A DNA stretch of 37,950 bases from Gemmatimonadaceae bacterium (GTDB lineage Bacteria; Gemmatimonadota; Gemmatimonadetes; Gemmatimonadales; Gemmatimonadaceae). Both the position numbers and the translations under genes were made by a program. Each line of letters starts with the position of its first letter. Positions within the stretch are counted from its first letter, which is position 1. Below, piece after piece: positions 1 through 7,807 of this stretch. The DNA lies in contig JAICOJ010000023.1 of NCBI GenBank assembly GCA_025930755.1, positions 1 through 37,950 on the forward strand, written 5' to 3'. The notes below the pieces were generated by a model that did not search any database, had not been told where the DNA came from, and saw nothing but the letters and a program-made list of their open reading frames with translations.

Positions 1-96
1 GCCGTCGGGCTGCGAGGGATAGCCGAGCTCTCCGAGGAGTGACGCGATGACGCCGGCGTCCTCGATGATGGCGTCGCGGATCGCGATGCCCGGCAT
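1..96 (-). CDS. GNAT family N-acetyltransferase, N-terminal fragment
   Basis: Only the first 32 codons are in the window; the gene runs off the left edge. The translation begins MPGIAIRDAIIEDAG and continues through ASLLGELGYP. This is the usual opening of GNAT acetyltransferases: a first beta strand with an IR-x-A motif, then a helix that starts at a D-A pair. The start is supported by a GGAGG Shine-Dalgarno sequence seven bases upstream of the ATG. The family transfers an acetyl group from acetyl-CoA to an amine; the substrate cannot be told from this fragment. A tandem-repeat hairpin lies between this start and the end of the upstream rhomboid gene. Confidence 0.6.
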   Translation of the reverse strand, partial: MPGIAIRDAIIEDAGVIASLLGELGYPSQPDG

Positions 97-117
97 GCTT
101 GTGCCTCCAGAGTGGGA

Positions 118-231
118 AGAGGTGATCGAGGCGATCGACGGACCCTCGCTGCCTTTTCCTCGATTACCTCGACGACGTCGACACCCTCGATCGCCTCGTG
201 TCAATCACCTCGCCAGCCTCGCCATCCTCGA
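118..231. repeat. Inverted repeat with 9-nt tandem arms (family B)
   Basis: The left arm GGTGATCGAGGCGATCGA (121-138) pairs with TCGATCGCCTCG (188-199) and the following ATCACC. More CTCGAnnAC units fill the right half. The right edge abuts the rhomboid TAG (232-234), and the GNAT gene starts 22 bases beyond the left edge. The position fits a 3'-end hairpin of the rhomboid transcript. The right half is more degenerate than in other copies. Confidence 0.7.
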
Positions 232-996
232 CTACCTCAGTTGCATTCGGTGCAGGAACGCCCGCTCGTCAGGCGTCAGTGCGTCCGCACCCTGCGCGGT
301 GACTTTCGCGCGCAGGCGGTCGAGCTCTTCGAGCGTGAGGGCGTGCAGCCCGTCGCGCTTGATCGCGTCGAAGTCCGGAGCGCCCGCGCTCACGATCGGA
401 GAGCGCTTGCCGAACGTGGCGTCCTCCATGCGCTTCCTGAACTTCTGTCGGTCGGAGCGTGCGTCGACCCACCGAAGGTAGAGATACGCCGCCGCGTACC
501 CACCCAAATGGGCCCAGTGCGCGACCGAACCGCCGACACTGCCCGTGCCTCCCCAGAGCGAGTAGAGCGTCGTCAACAGGACGAGCACGCGCGCCTCGAC
601 GGGCAGAATTCCCCAGATCAGGATGCGGTCGTGCGGCCAGAACATCGCGTAGGCGAGAAAGACGCCGAACGTCGCGCCGGACGCGCCCACGATGATGACA
701 TTGGGCGTCAGGAACGACAGGAGGGCGCCGCCGAGCCCGCTCAGCATGTACAGCACGATGAAGCGCGGACTGCCGAGACGCTCCTCGACGCGCGGACCAA
801 AGAAGTACAGGCTCAGCATGTTGAAAAAGAGATGCCAGGGCCCGGCGTGCAGGAACATGTACGTGAACGCCGTCCACGGCTGCTGGAGGACATAGCGCGG
901 GCGGAAGGCCAGGAGCGCCGGGATCTCCGGCATCGCATAGCCTAACGCAAACATCACGATATTGGCGGCGAGCAGCCGCGCGACCCACCGCGTCAT
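232..996 (-). CDS. Rhomboid family intramembrane serine protease
   Basis: A 254-residue polytopic membrane protein. Rhomboids cleave transmembrane segments of substrates inside the bilayer with a Ser-His dyad. Visible motifs are the H-x3-N pair (GPWHLFFN, His55 and Asn59), the catalytic serine in GASG (Ser106) and the catalytic histidine in AHLGG (His163). A cytosolic tail of about 75 residues follows the last membrane segment; it contains LTLEELDRLRAKV and may be a helical hairpin. The start is placed at MTRWVARLLAANIV because the longer reading upstream is arginine-rich and overlaps the preceding gene. The start lies 10 bases after the stop of the small membrane protein gene, so the two probably form an operon. 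The substrate is unknown. Confidence 0.9.
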   Translation of the reverse strand: MTRWVARLLAANIVMFALGYAMPEIPALLAFRPRYVLQQPWTAFTYMFLHAGPWHLFFNMLSLYFFGPRVEERLGSPRFIVLYMLSGLGGALLSFLTPNVIIVGASGATFGVFLAYAMFWPHDRILIWGILPVEARVLVLLTTLYSLWGGTGSVGGSVAHWAHLGGYAAAYLYLRWVDARSDRQKFRKRMEDATFGKRSPIVSAGAPDFDAIKRDGLHALTLEELDRLRAKVTAQGADALTPDERAFLHRMQLR

Positions 997-1006
997 GCCG
1001 AGCGCG

Positions 1007-1300
1007 TCAGCGACTACCGCCGGGCGGCACCGTCGATCCGGCGACGCGCTCGGCCAACAGCTTCGCGGTAAAGCGCTGCCCCTCCGAGATCCGCTCGACC
1101 TCGACCGCGATCGCATCGACGCCGGCCTCGAGACGGCCGAGACGCTCCTCGATGCGCGAGAGGTTCGGTGGACCGGCCGCATCGCGTCGGTCGAGCCGTC
1201 GCGCCAGGACCCGAACCAGCGGAAGGCCGAGGACGGTGATCACAATGGCGGGCAGCAGCATTTCCATCGTGTTGAGAAAGACGATCTCGAGTGGCATCAA
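1007..1300 (-). CDS. Small membrane protein with coiled-coil domain
   Basis: A 97-residue protein with one transmembrane helix (about residues 8-30, EIVFLNTMEMLLPAIVITVL) and a basic stop-transfer stretch (RRLDRRD). A heptad-like cytoplasmic helix follows (LSRIEERLGRLEAGVDAIAVEVERI). No catalytic motif is visible. The gene directly precedes the rhomboid protease gene with a 10-base gap, so co-expression is likely. The protein could be a membrane scaffold or simply a conserved hypothetical protein. It starts with two adjacent methionines, and either may be the true start. Confidence 0.65.
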   Translation of the reverse strand: MMPLEIVFLNTMEMLLPAIVITVLGLPLVRVLARRLDRRDAAGPPNLSRIEERLGRLEAGVDAIAVEVERISEGQRFTAKLLAERVAGSTVPPGGSR

Positions 1301-1476
1301 CGGCTCCGGAATGCGCAGGAGGGGTCATCGGCGCGTAGCGTACATCGCAGATGGACGAGATGCAACGTCAATAACACTACTGCCGCTGAGGGTGGAAGTT
1401 TCCGGTGGGACCCGGTCTCGACGAGATCGCGATGCGATTCCCGCGAGACGGATTACGAGGCTAGATTCCGCACCAC

Positions 1477-2553
1477 ATGGCCTGGAACGAACTCCTCGCG
1501 TATCGGTGGCTCGGAAATCCGGTCGAGCGATGGTTGCTCGCCGCCGTATTCATCCTCGTCTCCACGGGTGTGTTGTGGGCGCTGAAGCAGCTCGCGGTGA
1601 AGCGCCTGTCGAAGTTCACCACCCGGACACGCACCGACTTCGACGATCTCCTCGTCGAGCTGCTGCGGCGCACGCGTGTGCTTCTCATCTTCATCGCGAC
1701 GATCTCCCCCGCCACAGCCATCCTCACGTTTCGCGACGACGCGCACACCGCGCTGCGGGTCGCCTCGGTCGCCGCCCTGCTCGTGCAGATTGGCATTTGG
1801 GGAAACGCCTTTATCACCTTCTGGATCGAGCGGTATTCGAGACGCGGAGAAGGGGGGAGTGCCGGGACGACGGCTCTCTCAACGCTGGCGGTCCTCGCGC
1901 GCCTGGCGCTGGGCGCGGTGCTCGTCCTCTTCCTGCTCGACAATCTCGGCGTCGATGTCACCGCGCTCATTGCCGGCCTCGGGATCGGCGGCATCATTGT
2001 GGCGCTCGCCCTGCAGAACGTCGTGGCCGACATGCTCGGTGCGCTCACGATTCTCGTCGAGAAGCCTTTCGTCGTCGGGAATTTCATCGAGGCGCAGGGG
2101 TTGATGGGCACGGTGGAAGGCGTTGGCCTCCGGGCGACGCGCCTGCGCACGCTGACGGGCGACGAGCTGATCTTTCCGAACAGAAAGCTGCTGGAAGGCA
2201 CGATCAGGAACTACACGCGCATGAGCGAGCGGCGGGTGGATGTCCGCATCGGCGTGACGTATGACACGCCCCCGGCGAAGCTCGAGCGCATTCCGGCGAT
2301 CGCGCGGGACGCCGTGCAGCGGCAGGCCCTCGTCCGCTTCGATCGGGCCCACTTCCGGACACTGCGCGATTGGTCTCTCGAATTCGACCTGATCTACTTC
2401 GTCGCGTCGTCCGACTTCGCGGTGTATGCGGAGATCCAGCAGCAGATCAACCTCGAGCTCATTCGGGCCTTCCAGGCCGAGGGGATCAGCTTCGCGTTCC
2501 CGACTCAGGTGGTCGAGCTGAAGGGGAACGAGGGAGGAGGAACGAGGGAGTAG
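1477..2553 (+). CDS. MscS-family mechanosensitive ion channel
   Basis: A 358-residue protein with predicted membrane helices near residues 18-38, 66-84, 92-115 and 137-155. The pore-lining TM3 region (about 160-182) ends LGIGGIIVALALQN. It is followed by the MscS beta domain (MLGALTILVEKPFVVGNFI, then TLTGDELIFPNRKLLEGTIRNYTR). Such channels open under membrane tension to release solutes during osmotic downshift. The last ten codons (ending GNEGGGTRE) are encoded by the left arm of the repeat at 2524-2628, so this tail is probably a late addition and not part of the fold. No clear ribosome-binding site precedes the ATG. It converges with the osmC-family gene. Confidence 0.92.
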   Translation: MAWNELLAYRWLGNPVERWLLAAVFILVSTGVLWALKQLAVKRLSKFTTRTRTDFDDLLVELLRRTRVLLIFIATISPATAILTFRDDAHTALRVASVAALLVQIGIWGNAFITFWIERYSRRGEGGSAGTTALSTLAVLARLALGAVLVLFLLDNLGVDVTALIAGLGIGGIIVALALQNVVADMLGALTILVEKPFVVGNFIEAQGLMGTVEGVGLRATRLRTLTGDELIFPNRKLLEGTIRNYTRMSERRVDVRIGVTYDTPPAKLERIPAIARDAVQRQALVRFDRAHFRTLRDWSLEFDLIYFVASSDFAVYAEIQQQINLELIRAFQAEGISFAFPTQVVELKGNEGGGTRE

Positions 2554-2628
2554 CCGTTAGGATCGGCGCGCCTCGCCGTCCAGGCGTTCCGGGTTCCTCG
2601 CTCCTCGTTCTTCCTACTCCGCGTTCAA
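2524..2628. repeat. Inverted repeat with 7-nt tandem arms (family A)
   Basis: The left arm carries two GGAACGAGGGAG-type units (about 2525-2552). The right arm (about 2593-2628) carries the complement TTCCTCGCTCCTCGTTC. The left arm contains the last codons and stop of the MscS gene, and the right arm reaches the stop region of the convergent OsmC-family gene. It therefore forms a shared 3' hairpin for both. Confidence 0.75.
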
Positions 2629-3081
2629 TTCGACCTTCCACTCAATGGGAATCCCGGGATCGAGCGAGTCCCTCACCGAGCAGTACTTCGTCACCGACAG
2701 CTCGACCGCGCGCTCCGCGTGCTCGCGCTCGATGCCGGCGCCGGTAATGCGGAAGGTGAGCAGGATCCGACGCACCTTGCGCGGGACGCGGTCATCGGCA
2801 CGCTCGCCAACGACGTCGATTTCGAGCGATTTCACCGGCGTGCGGCGCTTCGCGAGAATACCGACGACATCGATCGACGAGCAGGAGGCGAGCGCCGTGA
2901 GCAGCACATCCACCGGGCTCTGGGCGGCCTTGCCATGTCCGTCGATGCGCAGCGTCGGTCCGCCGGGACGACCGCTCTCGAACTCCTCGTCGCCGCGCCA
3001 GCGAACGACGACGTGATTCGGCGGTCGCACCACGACCGCCGGCGCCTGTGCCGACTTCGCGGCTGCCGTCTTGTCGGGCAT
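2614..3081 (-). CDS. OsmC-like peroxiredoxin/redox protein
   Basis: A 155-residue protein starting [11 protein letters not shown]. The OsmC fold is recognisable from the central helix segment [19 protein letters not shown] and a late cysteine in [10 protein letters not shown]. Cys67 and Cys134 match the peroxidatic/resolving pair that OsmC/Ohr proteins use to reduce organic hydroperoxides. YhfA-like members of this superfamily have uncertain substrates, so peroxidase activity is inferred. The ATG overlaps the upstream sulfurtransferase TGA by one base (TGATG), which implies translational coupling. A longer in-frame reading to 3126 lies inside the sulfurtransferase gene and is unlikely. Pairing with a sulfurtransferase suggests a role in thiol or persulfide redox chemistry. 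Confidence 0.85.
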   Translation of the reverse strand: MPDKTAAAKSAQAPAVVVRPPNHVVVRWRGDEEFESGRPGGPTLRIDGHGKAAQSPVDVLLTALASCSSIDVVGILAKRRTPVKSLEIDVVGERADDRVPRKVRRILLTFRITGAGIEREHAERAVELSVTKYCSVRDSLDPGIPIEWKVELNAE

Positions 3082-3977
3082 CACTTCTCGATCGGTGCTC
3101 GCACCGAGTTTCCCCACTCCGTCCACGAGCCATCGTAGTTGCGCACGCGGTCGTAGCCGAGGAGGTACGACAGCACGAACCAGGTGTGTGACGAGCGCTC
3201 GCCGATGCGGCAGTACGCGACGACGTCATCGGTCTTCTGGAGTCCCGCATCTCGCTCGTACAGCTGGCGAAGCTCCTCCGCGCTCTTGAACGAGCCGTCC
3301 GGATTCGCCGCGCGCGCCCAGGGGACGTTCCTGGCGCCCGGAATGTGCCCGCCGCGCAACACACCTTCCTGCGGATACTCCGCCATGTGCGTGCGCTGCC
3401 CGCTGAACTCCTCCGGCGACCGGACGTCGATGAGCGGGCGCCCGGCACGCATGTGCTCGAGCACCTCTTCCCGGAATGCGCGAATGCGTGAGTCCTCCCG
3501 CCTGGGTGCACGGTAGCCCGTCGGCGGAAAGGTCCTCACGTCCGTCACCATCGGCCGTCCTTCCTTCTCCCACTTCGTGCGCCCACCGTCGAGGATGCGC
3601 GCGTTCGTAAAGCCGAAGAGCTGGAACACCCAGAACGCGTACGTCGCCCACCAGTTGTTCTTGTCGCCGTAGAAGACGACCGTCGTGCTCTCGTCGATCC
3701 CCTTGGAGCGCAGCAGCTCCTCGAATTTCTCCGAGGCGATGTAGTCGCGCACCACCGGGTCGTTCAGGTCGGCGTGCCAATCGACCTTTTGCGCGTTCGG
3801 GATGTGGCCCGTGTCGAAGAGGAGCACGTCCTCATCGCTTTCCAGAATACGGATGCTCGGGTCATCGAGATGCGCGGCGAGCCAGTCCGTGGTCACCAGC
3901 ACCTCGGGTCGCGCATAGCCCTTTCGCATCGTTTCGGCGTCGAGGCTCATGGAGGGCTCGGCGGTCGTGGAGGTCAT
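3081..3977 (-). CDS. Thiosulfate/3-mercaptopyruvate sulfurtransferase (tandem rhodanese)
   Basis: A 298-residue protein with two rhodanese domains. The N-terminal domain (about 24-150) has lost the catalytic cysteine; VFYGDKNN lies at the loop position. The C-terminal domain (about 165-295) keeps Cys256 in the loop [12 protein letters not shown]. The CRIGERS loop is typical of thiosulfate sulfurtransferases of the CysA2/SseA type, which transfer sulfane sulfur to cyanide or thiol acceptors. The start has a GGGAGG ribosome-binding site five bases upstream. It is the first gene of a two-gene operon with the OsmC-like gene and is divergent from the Ser/Thr kinase gene. Confidence 0.93.
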   Translation of the reverse strand: MTSTTAEPSMSLDAETMRKGYARPEVLVTTDWLAAHLDDPSIRILESDEDVLLFDTGHIPNAQKVDWHADLNDPVVRDYIASEKFEELLRSKGIDESTTVVFYGDKNNWWATYAFWVFQLFGFTNARILDGGRTKWEKEGRPMVTDVRTFPPTGYRAPRREDSRIRAFREEVLEHMRAGRPLIDVRSPEEFSGQRTHMAEYPQEGVLRGGHIPGARNVPWARAANPDGSFKSAEELRQLYERDAGLQKTDDVVAYCRIGERSSHTWFVLSYLLGYDRVRNYDGSWTEWGNSVRAPIEK

Positions 3978-4088
3978 CGTTCCCTCCCATCAATGGGGGT
4001 CGGCGTAGTGGTATGGAGCGGAGTCAGGCGTGTCAAGCTGGCGAGGGTTTTCCAGGCGTCCTATGTTCCCTCAACCGAAAAGAAAACA

Positions 4089-4181
4089 GGAACGAGGAGC
4101 GGTGACCGAGGAGTTCATCTGGGGAAAGACTCCAGTGATCCTATGGTTCAAACGCCTTCACTCTCGTTCCGCGTTCCCTCC
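4089..4181. repeat. Degenerate family A inverted repeat upstream of kinase gene
   Basis: GGAACGAGGAGCG (from 4089) is partly complementary to CTCGTTCCGCGTTCCCT (about 4163-4179). This looks like an eroded GGAACGA-type element inside the 213-base divergent region between the sulfurtransferase and kinase genes. It overlaps the possible upstream start codon of the kinase (4143). The spacing between arms is long, so hairpin formation is doubtful. Confidence 0.35.
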
Positions 4182-4190
4182 AGCCCTCGC

Positions 4191-5411
4191 ATGGCGACAG
4201 ACCTGCGCGACCAACTCCAGGCCTCGCTTGGTGACGCCTATCGGCTCGATCGTGAGCTGGGCGGCGGCGGCATGTCGCGGGTGTTCGTCGCGCAGGAGGG
4301 CGCGCTCGACCGGCGCGTGGTGGTGAAGGTCCTGCCTCCGGAGCTCACGGGGACGCTCAGCATCGAGCGCTTTCGCCGCGAGATTCAGCTCGCCGCGCGG
4401 GTGCACCATCCGCACATCGTGCCCGTTCTCCTCGTCGGCCAGGCGGACGGACTGCTGTACTACACCATGCCGTACATCGAGGGCGAGTCGCTCCGCGAGC
4501 GGCTGGAGCGCGAGGGGCGGCTGCCGATCGACGACGTGATCCGCATCATGCGCGACGTTGCCGACGCCCTCAGCCACGCGCACGCGCTGGGCGTCATTCA
4601 CCGCGATGTGAAGCCGGACAACATCCTTCTCGTCAGACACCACGCCCTGGTCACCGACTTCGGCGTCGCGAAAGCGCTGCGGCAGTCGCGTCAGCCGGAG
4701 GAGCGGCGCACCCACGGACGTACCCCGTCCCATGGCATGGCGCTGGGCACGCCGGCGTACATGGCGCCGGAGCAGGCGGCCGCCGATCCGACCATCGACC
4801 ACCGCGCCGACATCTACGCGCTCGGGTGCGTCGCGTATGAGATGCTGACCGGGAAGCCGCCGTTCTCGGGGCGTCCCGCGCAGAAGATTCTCGCGGCGCA
4901 GGTTGCGGAACGGCCGGCCCCGATCTCGAAGGAGCGTCCCGATGTGAGCCGGGCTCTCGAGGCGATCGTCATGCGATGCCTCGAGAAGAACCCGGCTCAG
5001 CGATGGGGCGACACCGACGACCTCACCGACGAGCTGAATACGCTCATGGCGCACAGTATCTCGCTGGCGCGGACCGGCGGCCAACCCGTCATCCCGCGGC
5101 GCGTGCGGAGTCGGCGCGCGGTCGTGGCGTATCTGGGATCCTCGATCGTCGTCGCCGCGGGCGCGCGCCTCGTGCGCGACATGTTCGGCCTTCCCGACTG
5201 GGTGCCCACCGGCGCCGTGTTGATCATGGCCCTGGGGCTCCCGATCGTCCTGTTCACGGCGTTTCTCCACAGCTCCGCCCCCACGGGCGGGCCGTTTCGC
5301 CTGCGGGCGCGCCGGATTCTCACCTGGCGAACGACGGCGTTAGGCGTGTGGGTGGCGATCGGCCTGTTCGCGCTGGCGGTGGCGATCTACGCGATCGCGA
5401 GCAAGGGTTGA
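4191..5411 (+). CDS. Membrane-anchored Hanks-type serine/threonine protein kinase
   Basis: A 406-residue protein. Residues 1-290 form a eukaryotic-like kinase domain. It has the glycine-rich loop LGGGGMSRVF, the ATP-binding Lys46 (VVVKVL), the catalytic loop HRDVKPDN (137-144), DFG (156-158) and the activation-loop end GTPAYMAPE (186-194), so it should be active. The C-terminal third has three hydrophobic helices (about 311-327, 341-360 and 382-402) with no sensor domain of PASTA or NHL type. The start is placed at the ATG of MATDLRDQLQ, which matches the usual start of related kinases; an in-frame ATG at 4143 would add 16 residues. Neither has a clear ribosome-binding site. It converges with csaA across a strong repeat hairpin. 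Confidence 0.9.
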   Translation: MATDLRDQLQASLGDAYRLDRELGGGGMSRVFVAQEGALDRRVVVKVLPPELTGTLSIERFRREIQLAARVHHPHIVPVLLVGQADGLLYYTMPYIEGESLRERLEREGRLPIDDVIRIMRDVADALSHAHALGVIHRDVKPDNILLVRHHALVTDFGVAKALRQSRQPEERRTHGRTPSHGMALGTPAYMAPEQAAADPTIDHRADIYALGCVAYEMLTGKPPFSGRPAQKILAAQVAERPAPISKERPDVSRALEAIVMRCLEKNPAQRWGDTDDLTDELNTLMAHSISLARTGGQPVIPRRVRSRRAVVAYLGSSIVVAAGARLVRDMFGLPDWVPTGAVLIMALGLPIVLFTAFLHSSAPTGGPFRLRARRILTWRTTALGVWVAIGLFALAVAIYAIASKG

Positions 5412-5498
5412 ACGAACAGGAACGAGGAACGAGGAACGAGGAACGAGGAAGCGCCGAGGCGAGCTTTCCGCCTTGCTTCCTCGTTCCTCGTTCTCCCG
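5412..5498. repeat. Inverted repeat of GGAACGA heptamers (family A), likely bidirectional terminator
   Basis: The left arm (5418-5452) is four-plus copies of the heptamer GGAACGA ending GGAAGC. The right arm (5475-5496) is GCTTCC followed by TCGTTCC units. About 19 bases at the inner end match perfectly, around a loop of about 22 bases. The element fills the whole space between the kinase TGA (5409-5411) and the csaA TAG (5499-5501 on the minus strand), so it is bracketed by two stop codons. Confidence 0.85.
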
Positions 5499-5831
5499 CT
5501 AGGCGATACGCACCCCGTTCGATACCGGGCCGTCGACGCGCAGCAGCACCACGTCACCCTCCGCCGGGCACGCGCCCAACACGAGAACCTCGCTCGCGAA
5601 GCCCGCGATGCGGCGCGGGGGGAAGTTGACGACCGCGACCACCTGCCGGCCGACGAGCGCCTCTGGCGTGTAGTGTCGCGTGATCTGCGCGCTCGATCGC
5701 TTCACCCCGACCTCGGGGCCGAAGTCGATGGCGAGCTTGATCGACGGCTTCCGCGCTTCCGGAAACGGCTCGGCGCTCAGCACCGTGCCAACGCGAATGT
5801 CGAGCTTCTGGAAATCGTCGAGCGTAGCCAT
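5499..5831 (-). CDS. csaA: CsaA-type tRNA-binding domain chaperone
   Basis: A 110-residue protein that is one OB-fold tRNA-binding domain. It matches CsaA along its length: [20 protein letters not shown], then [17 protein letters not shown] near residue 50, [20 protein letters not shown] and a closing [12 protein letters not shown]. CsaA is a dimeric cytosolic protein with export-related chaperone and tRNA-binding activity in Bacillus. Its role outside that genus is poorly defined. The start ATG has no obvious ribosome-binding site, and the bases upstream belong to the family A repeat. The longer open frame through that repeat is not credible coding sequence. Confidence 0.92.
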   Translation of the reverse strand: MATLDDFQKLDIRVGTVLSAEPFPEARKPSIKLAIDFGPEVGVKRSSAQITRHYTPEALVGRQVVAVVNFPPRRIAGFASEVLVLGACPAEGDVVLLRVDGPVSNGVRIA

Positions 5832-5838
5832 AAGACGA

Positions 5839-5936
5839 ACACGGAATGAGGAGCGAGGAAGTTCCGGCGGGCTCTGCCGCATGTACCTGGCCAGCGCGCT
5901 TCCTCGTTCCATGTTCCTCATTGTTCCTCGTTCGTC
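5839..5936. repeat. Family A inverted repeat between tandem genes
   Basis: The left arm GGAATGAGGAGCGAGGAAG (5843-5861) pairs with CTTCCTCGTTCC (5899-5910). The right side continues with further TTCCTCATTGTTCCTCGTTCG units to about 5934. On the minus strand it begins at the TGA of the upstream DUF4926-like gene (TGACGAACGAGG) and ends 12 bases before the csaA start. It therefore covers nearly the whole spacer and any csaA promoter must overlap it. Confidence 0.75.
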
Positions 5937-6168
5937 ATTCGGCTCTCTCCAGCTCACTGCCAAGAAACTCGGCCATCCAGAGCACGCGCCCGTCATCGGT
6001 GCACCGCTCCACCAGATAGATCCCCTCGGCAACCTCGTCCACGACGGTTCCGATCTCGCCGACGCGTGGCCGCTGGGGCGGGTCGACGGAGCTGTCAACG
6101 GCGCGATCGTCCTCCTCGAGGTTGGCGATTCGCACCAGGTCCCGCGGAAAGAAGGACGGGGATGGCAT
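5935..6168 (-). CDS. Small DUF4926-like protein
   Basis: A 77-residue protein starting [20 protein letters not shown]. The core [41 protein letters not shown] resembles the small SH3-like DUF4926 domain (G-x-G-T-V-V then E-V-E-F). DUF4926 proteins are short, of unknown function and often found near toxin-antitoxin or mobile genes; nothing of that kind is adjacent here. An alternative start at 6246 has a GGAGG eight bases upstream, but it would add a 26-residue N-terminus without family-like sequence, and that Shine-Dalgarno lies in a half-copy of the family A repeat. The function is unknown. Confidence 0.6.
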   Translation of the reverse strand: MPSPSFFPRDLVRIANLEEDDRAVDSSVDPPQRPRVGEIGTVVDEVAEGIYLVERCTDDGRVLWMAEFLGSELERAE

Positions 6169-6236
6169 CACCGCGAACAATGGAAGCGATTTCGCGCACC
6201 GGCCAGTGGCTCGACTGGCAGGGTGAAGTACATTCC

Positions 6237-6264
6237 ACTTCCTCATTCCTTCTTCCTCCTTCGA
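6237..6264. repeat. Half-copy of family A repeat (right arm only)
   Basis: CTTCCTCATTCCTTCTTCCTCC is a pyrimidine-rich run like the right arms of family A. I found no matching purine arm within 60 bases on the left. It lies in the divergent spacer between the DUF4926-like gene and the ferredoxin gene, immediately upstream of the latter's ATG. Confidence 0.4.
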
Positions 6265-6268
6265 GTTC

Positions 6269-6592
6269 ATGGGCCAATACAAGTACCACGTCTTCGTATG
6301 CACGTCGGGGAAGGAGTGCCCGAAGCAAGGCTCGGAGGATGTGCACAAGGCGCTCAAGAAGTGCGTCGGTGCGTCGGGACTGAAGGGGCTCGTGCGTGTG
6401 AACCATGCGGGATGCATGAATCAGTGCGGCCACGGTCCCATGGTGGTGGTCTATCCCGAAGACATCTGGTACGCCGGTGTCGACGTTGCGGGGGCGAACC
6501 GCATCGTGCTCGAGCATCTCATGCGGGGAACGCCGGTCGAGGACTATCGTTATGTCGCTCCCCCGGGAGACAACAAGCTCACGGATGATTGA
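6269..6592 (+). CDS. Thioredoxin-like (2Fe-2S) ferredoxin
   Basis: A 107-residue protein of the thioredoxin-fold [2Fe-2S] ferredoxin family. The cluster ligands are probably Cys11 and Cys17 (VFVCTSGKEC) and Cys49 and Cys53 (HAGCMNQC). The closing signature GPMVVVYPEDIWYAGV is typical of this family. An extra Cys32 is present. The protein should carry single electrons in the cytosol; the redox partner is unknown. Its end overlaps the next gene by eight bases (ATGATTGA), so the two are translationally coupled. A shorter paralogue is encoded at 9309-9614. No Shine-Dalgarno is visible; the bases before the ATG are pyrimidine-rich. Confidence 0.9.
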   Translation: MGQYKYHVFVCTSGKECPKQGSEDVHKALKKCVGASGLKGLVRVNHAGCMNQCGHGPMVVVYPEDIWYAGVDVAGANRIVLEHLMRGTPVEDYRYVAPPGDNKLTDD

Positions 6593-7715
6593 TCGCGCGT
6601 CGACCGCGGCCGACCTTCGGGTCACGGGCGGCGCCATGGTCTACCGGCTGTTCGACGTTGGGTACGAGATCCAGCTCGATCGGGCGCTCGCCCTGCTCGA
6701 GGGACAAGCGCCGGTCCGCGAGCGTCCGCTGCGCGGCGAAGCGCAAGCGATGCAGATCGCCAATCCGCCGGTCAGCGTCACGCTTGGCGACGATCGAGTC
6801 GTCATCGATGGGCGTCCGTACGACGCCACCATGTCGGCGCGGATCTTCGACTTCGGGGTCGTATCGCTGCGGCTCCGTGTCGACGCCGGCGCCGCGATTG
6901 GGTGGGAGCAGTACTCCCGGTTCGGCAACGCCGTGGACGTCGGCACCGACCTCACGCCGCTCTTTCAACGCCATCTGCAGGCATTGTTCGAGCGCATCGC
7001 GACGGCGATCGAGCGGCCGGCGATCGCTCCCGTCTCCGAGGACTACGTCGTGTTTCGCATTCGCCGTCTGGAAGATGCCAGCGGCAGAGTCGCCTCGGCG
7101 GACGCGCTTGGCGACGACGACATCATCCCGCTCCTGCTCAACGAGTCGCGACAGCTGTCGGTCGCGGCGCGACGCGAGCTGCTCCCGCATCGCTTTTCAT
7201 ATTACGGAGACGACCTCACGATCCTGACGTGGGACAACGCCCTCGTGCTCGAGCCGGTAGCCGAGGATACCGACGTGCAATACATCCTGGAGTTCGCGAA
7301 CGCGCAGCTGCTGGAGCTTCGCTTCTACGATGCCGTGCTCGACACCGAGCTCACGCGCATGTACGACCGCATCTCCGAGGCGCGCGCCAAGCCCGCCAGA
7401 TTCTTCCGTCGGCGATTCACCAACCTGCTGACGCGGCTGCTGTCGATCGTCGCCGACTCCACGGAGCTGGTGGAGCGCGCGGAGAACTCGCTCAAGGTGA
7501 CCGACGACGTCTATCTCGCGCGGATCTATTCTGCGGCGCTCGAGATCTTCCGCGGTCGCGCCTGGCGGGCCGGCATCGACCGCAAGCTCACGATCATCCG
7601 CGAGACATACGCGATGCTCAACGCCGAGGGCCAGGCCGCGCGCGGCGAGGCATTGGAGCTCGCGATCGTGCTGCTCTTTGTCCTCGAGATCGTGTTGGCC
7701 TCGTTCGTGAGGTGA
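6585..7715 (+). CDS. Membrane-tethered protein, possible RMD1/DUF155 relative
   Basis: A 376-residue protein beginning MIDRASTAAD. A mixed alpha/beta first half contains SARIFDFGVVSLRLRV. A helical second half runs through LKVTDDVYLARIYSAAL and ends in one C-terminal membrane helix (about 356-374). The order is like the RMD1/YagE (DUF155) family: a beta region with F-x-F-G-V-V, then a long helical part, then a tail of the E-L-A-I-V-L-L-F-V-L-E-I type. I see no single motif that proves it, so the family call is tentative. The ATG overlaps the stop of the ferredoxin gene, so a functional link with that electron carrier is plausible. The 3' end is bounded by the nonamer hairpin at 7716. Confidence 0.7.
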   Translation: MIDRASTAADLRVTGGAMVYRLFDVGYEIQLDRALALLEGQAPVRERPLRGEAQAMQIANPPVSVTLGDDRVVIDGRPYDATMSARIFDFGVVSLRLRVDAGAAIGWEQYSRFGNAVDVGTDLTPLFQRHLQALFERIATAIERPAIAPVSEDYVVFRIRRLEDASGRVASADALGDDDIIPLLLNESRQLSVAARRELLPHRFSYYGDDLTILTWDNALVLEPVAEDTDVQYILEFANAQLLELRFYDAVLDTELTRMYDRISEARAKPARFFRRRFTNLLTRLLSIVADSTELVERAENSLKVTDDVYLARIYSAALEIFRGRAWRAGIDRKLTIIRETYAMLNAEGQAARGEALELAIVLLFVLEIVLASFVR

Positions 7716-7807
7716 AGAGGCGCTGGAGGCGCTGAAAAAAGCGCTGGGGGCGCTGAACCGATAGCAGTTCAGCGCCCCCAGCGCCTTCAGCGCCTTCAGC
7801 GCCTTTT
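7716..7807. terminator. Bidirectional terminator hairpin built from GGCGCTGAA nonamers (family E)
   Basis: The left arm is four GGCGCTGNN units (from 7718) ending GGGGGCGCTGAAC. The right arm is GTTCAGCGCCCCC followed by three CAGCGCCTT units, ending near 7804. Only a few mismatches occur over arms of about 37 bases, with an eight-base loop (CGATAGCA). A TTTT tract follows the right arm, so on the plus strand it has the form of an intrinsic terminator. The stop codons of both convergent genes (TGA ending 7715 and TAA at 7808-7806) flank it directly. Confidence 0.85.
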
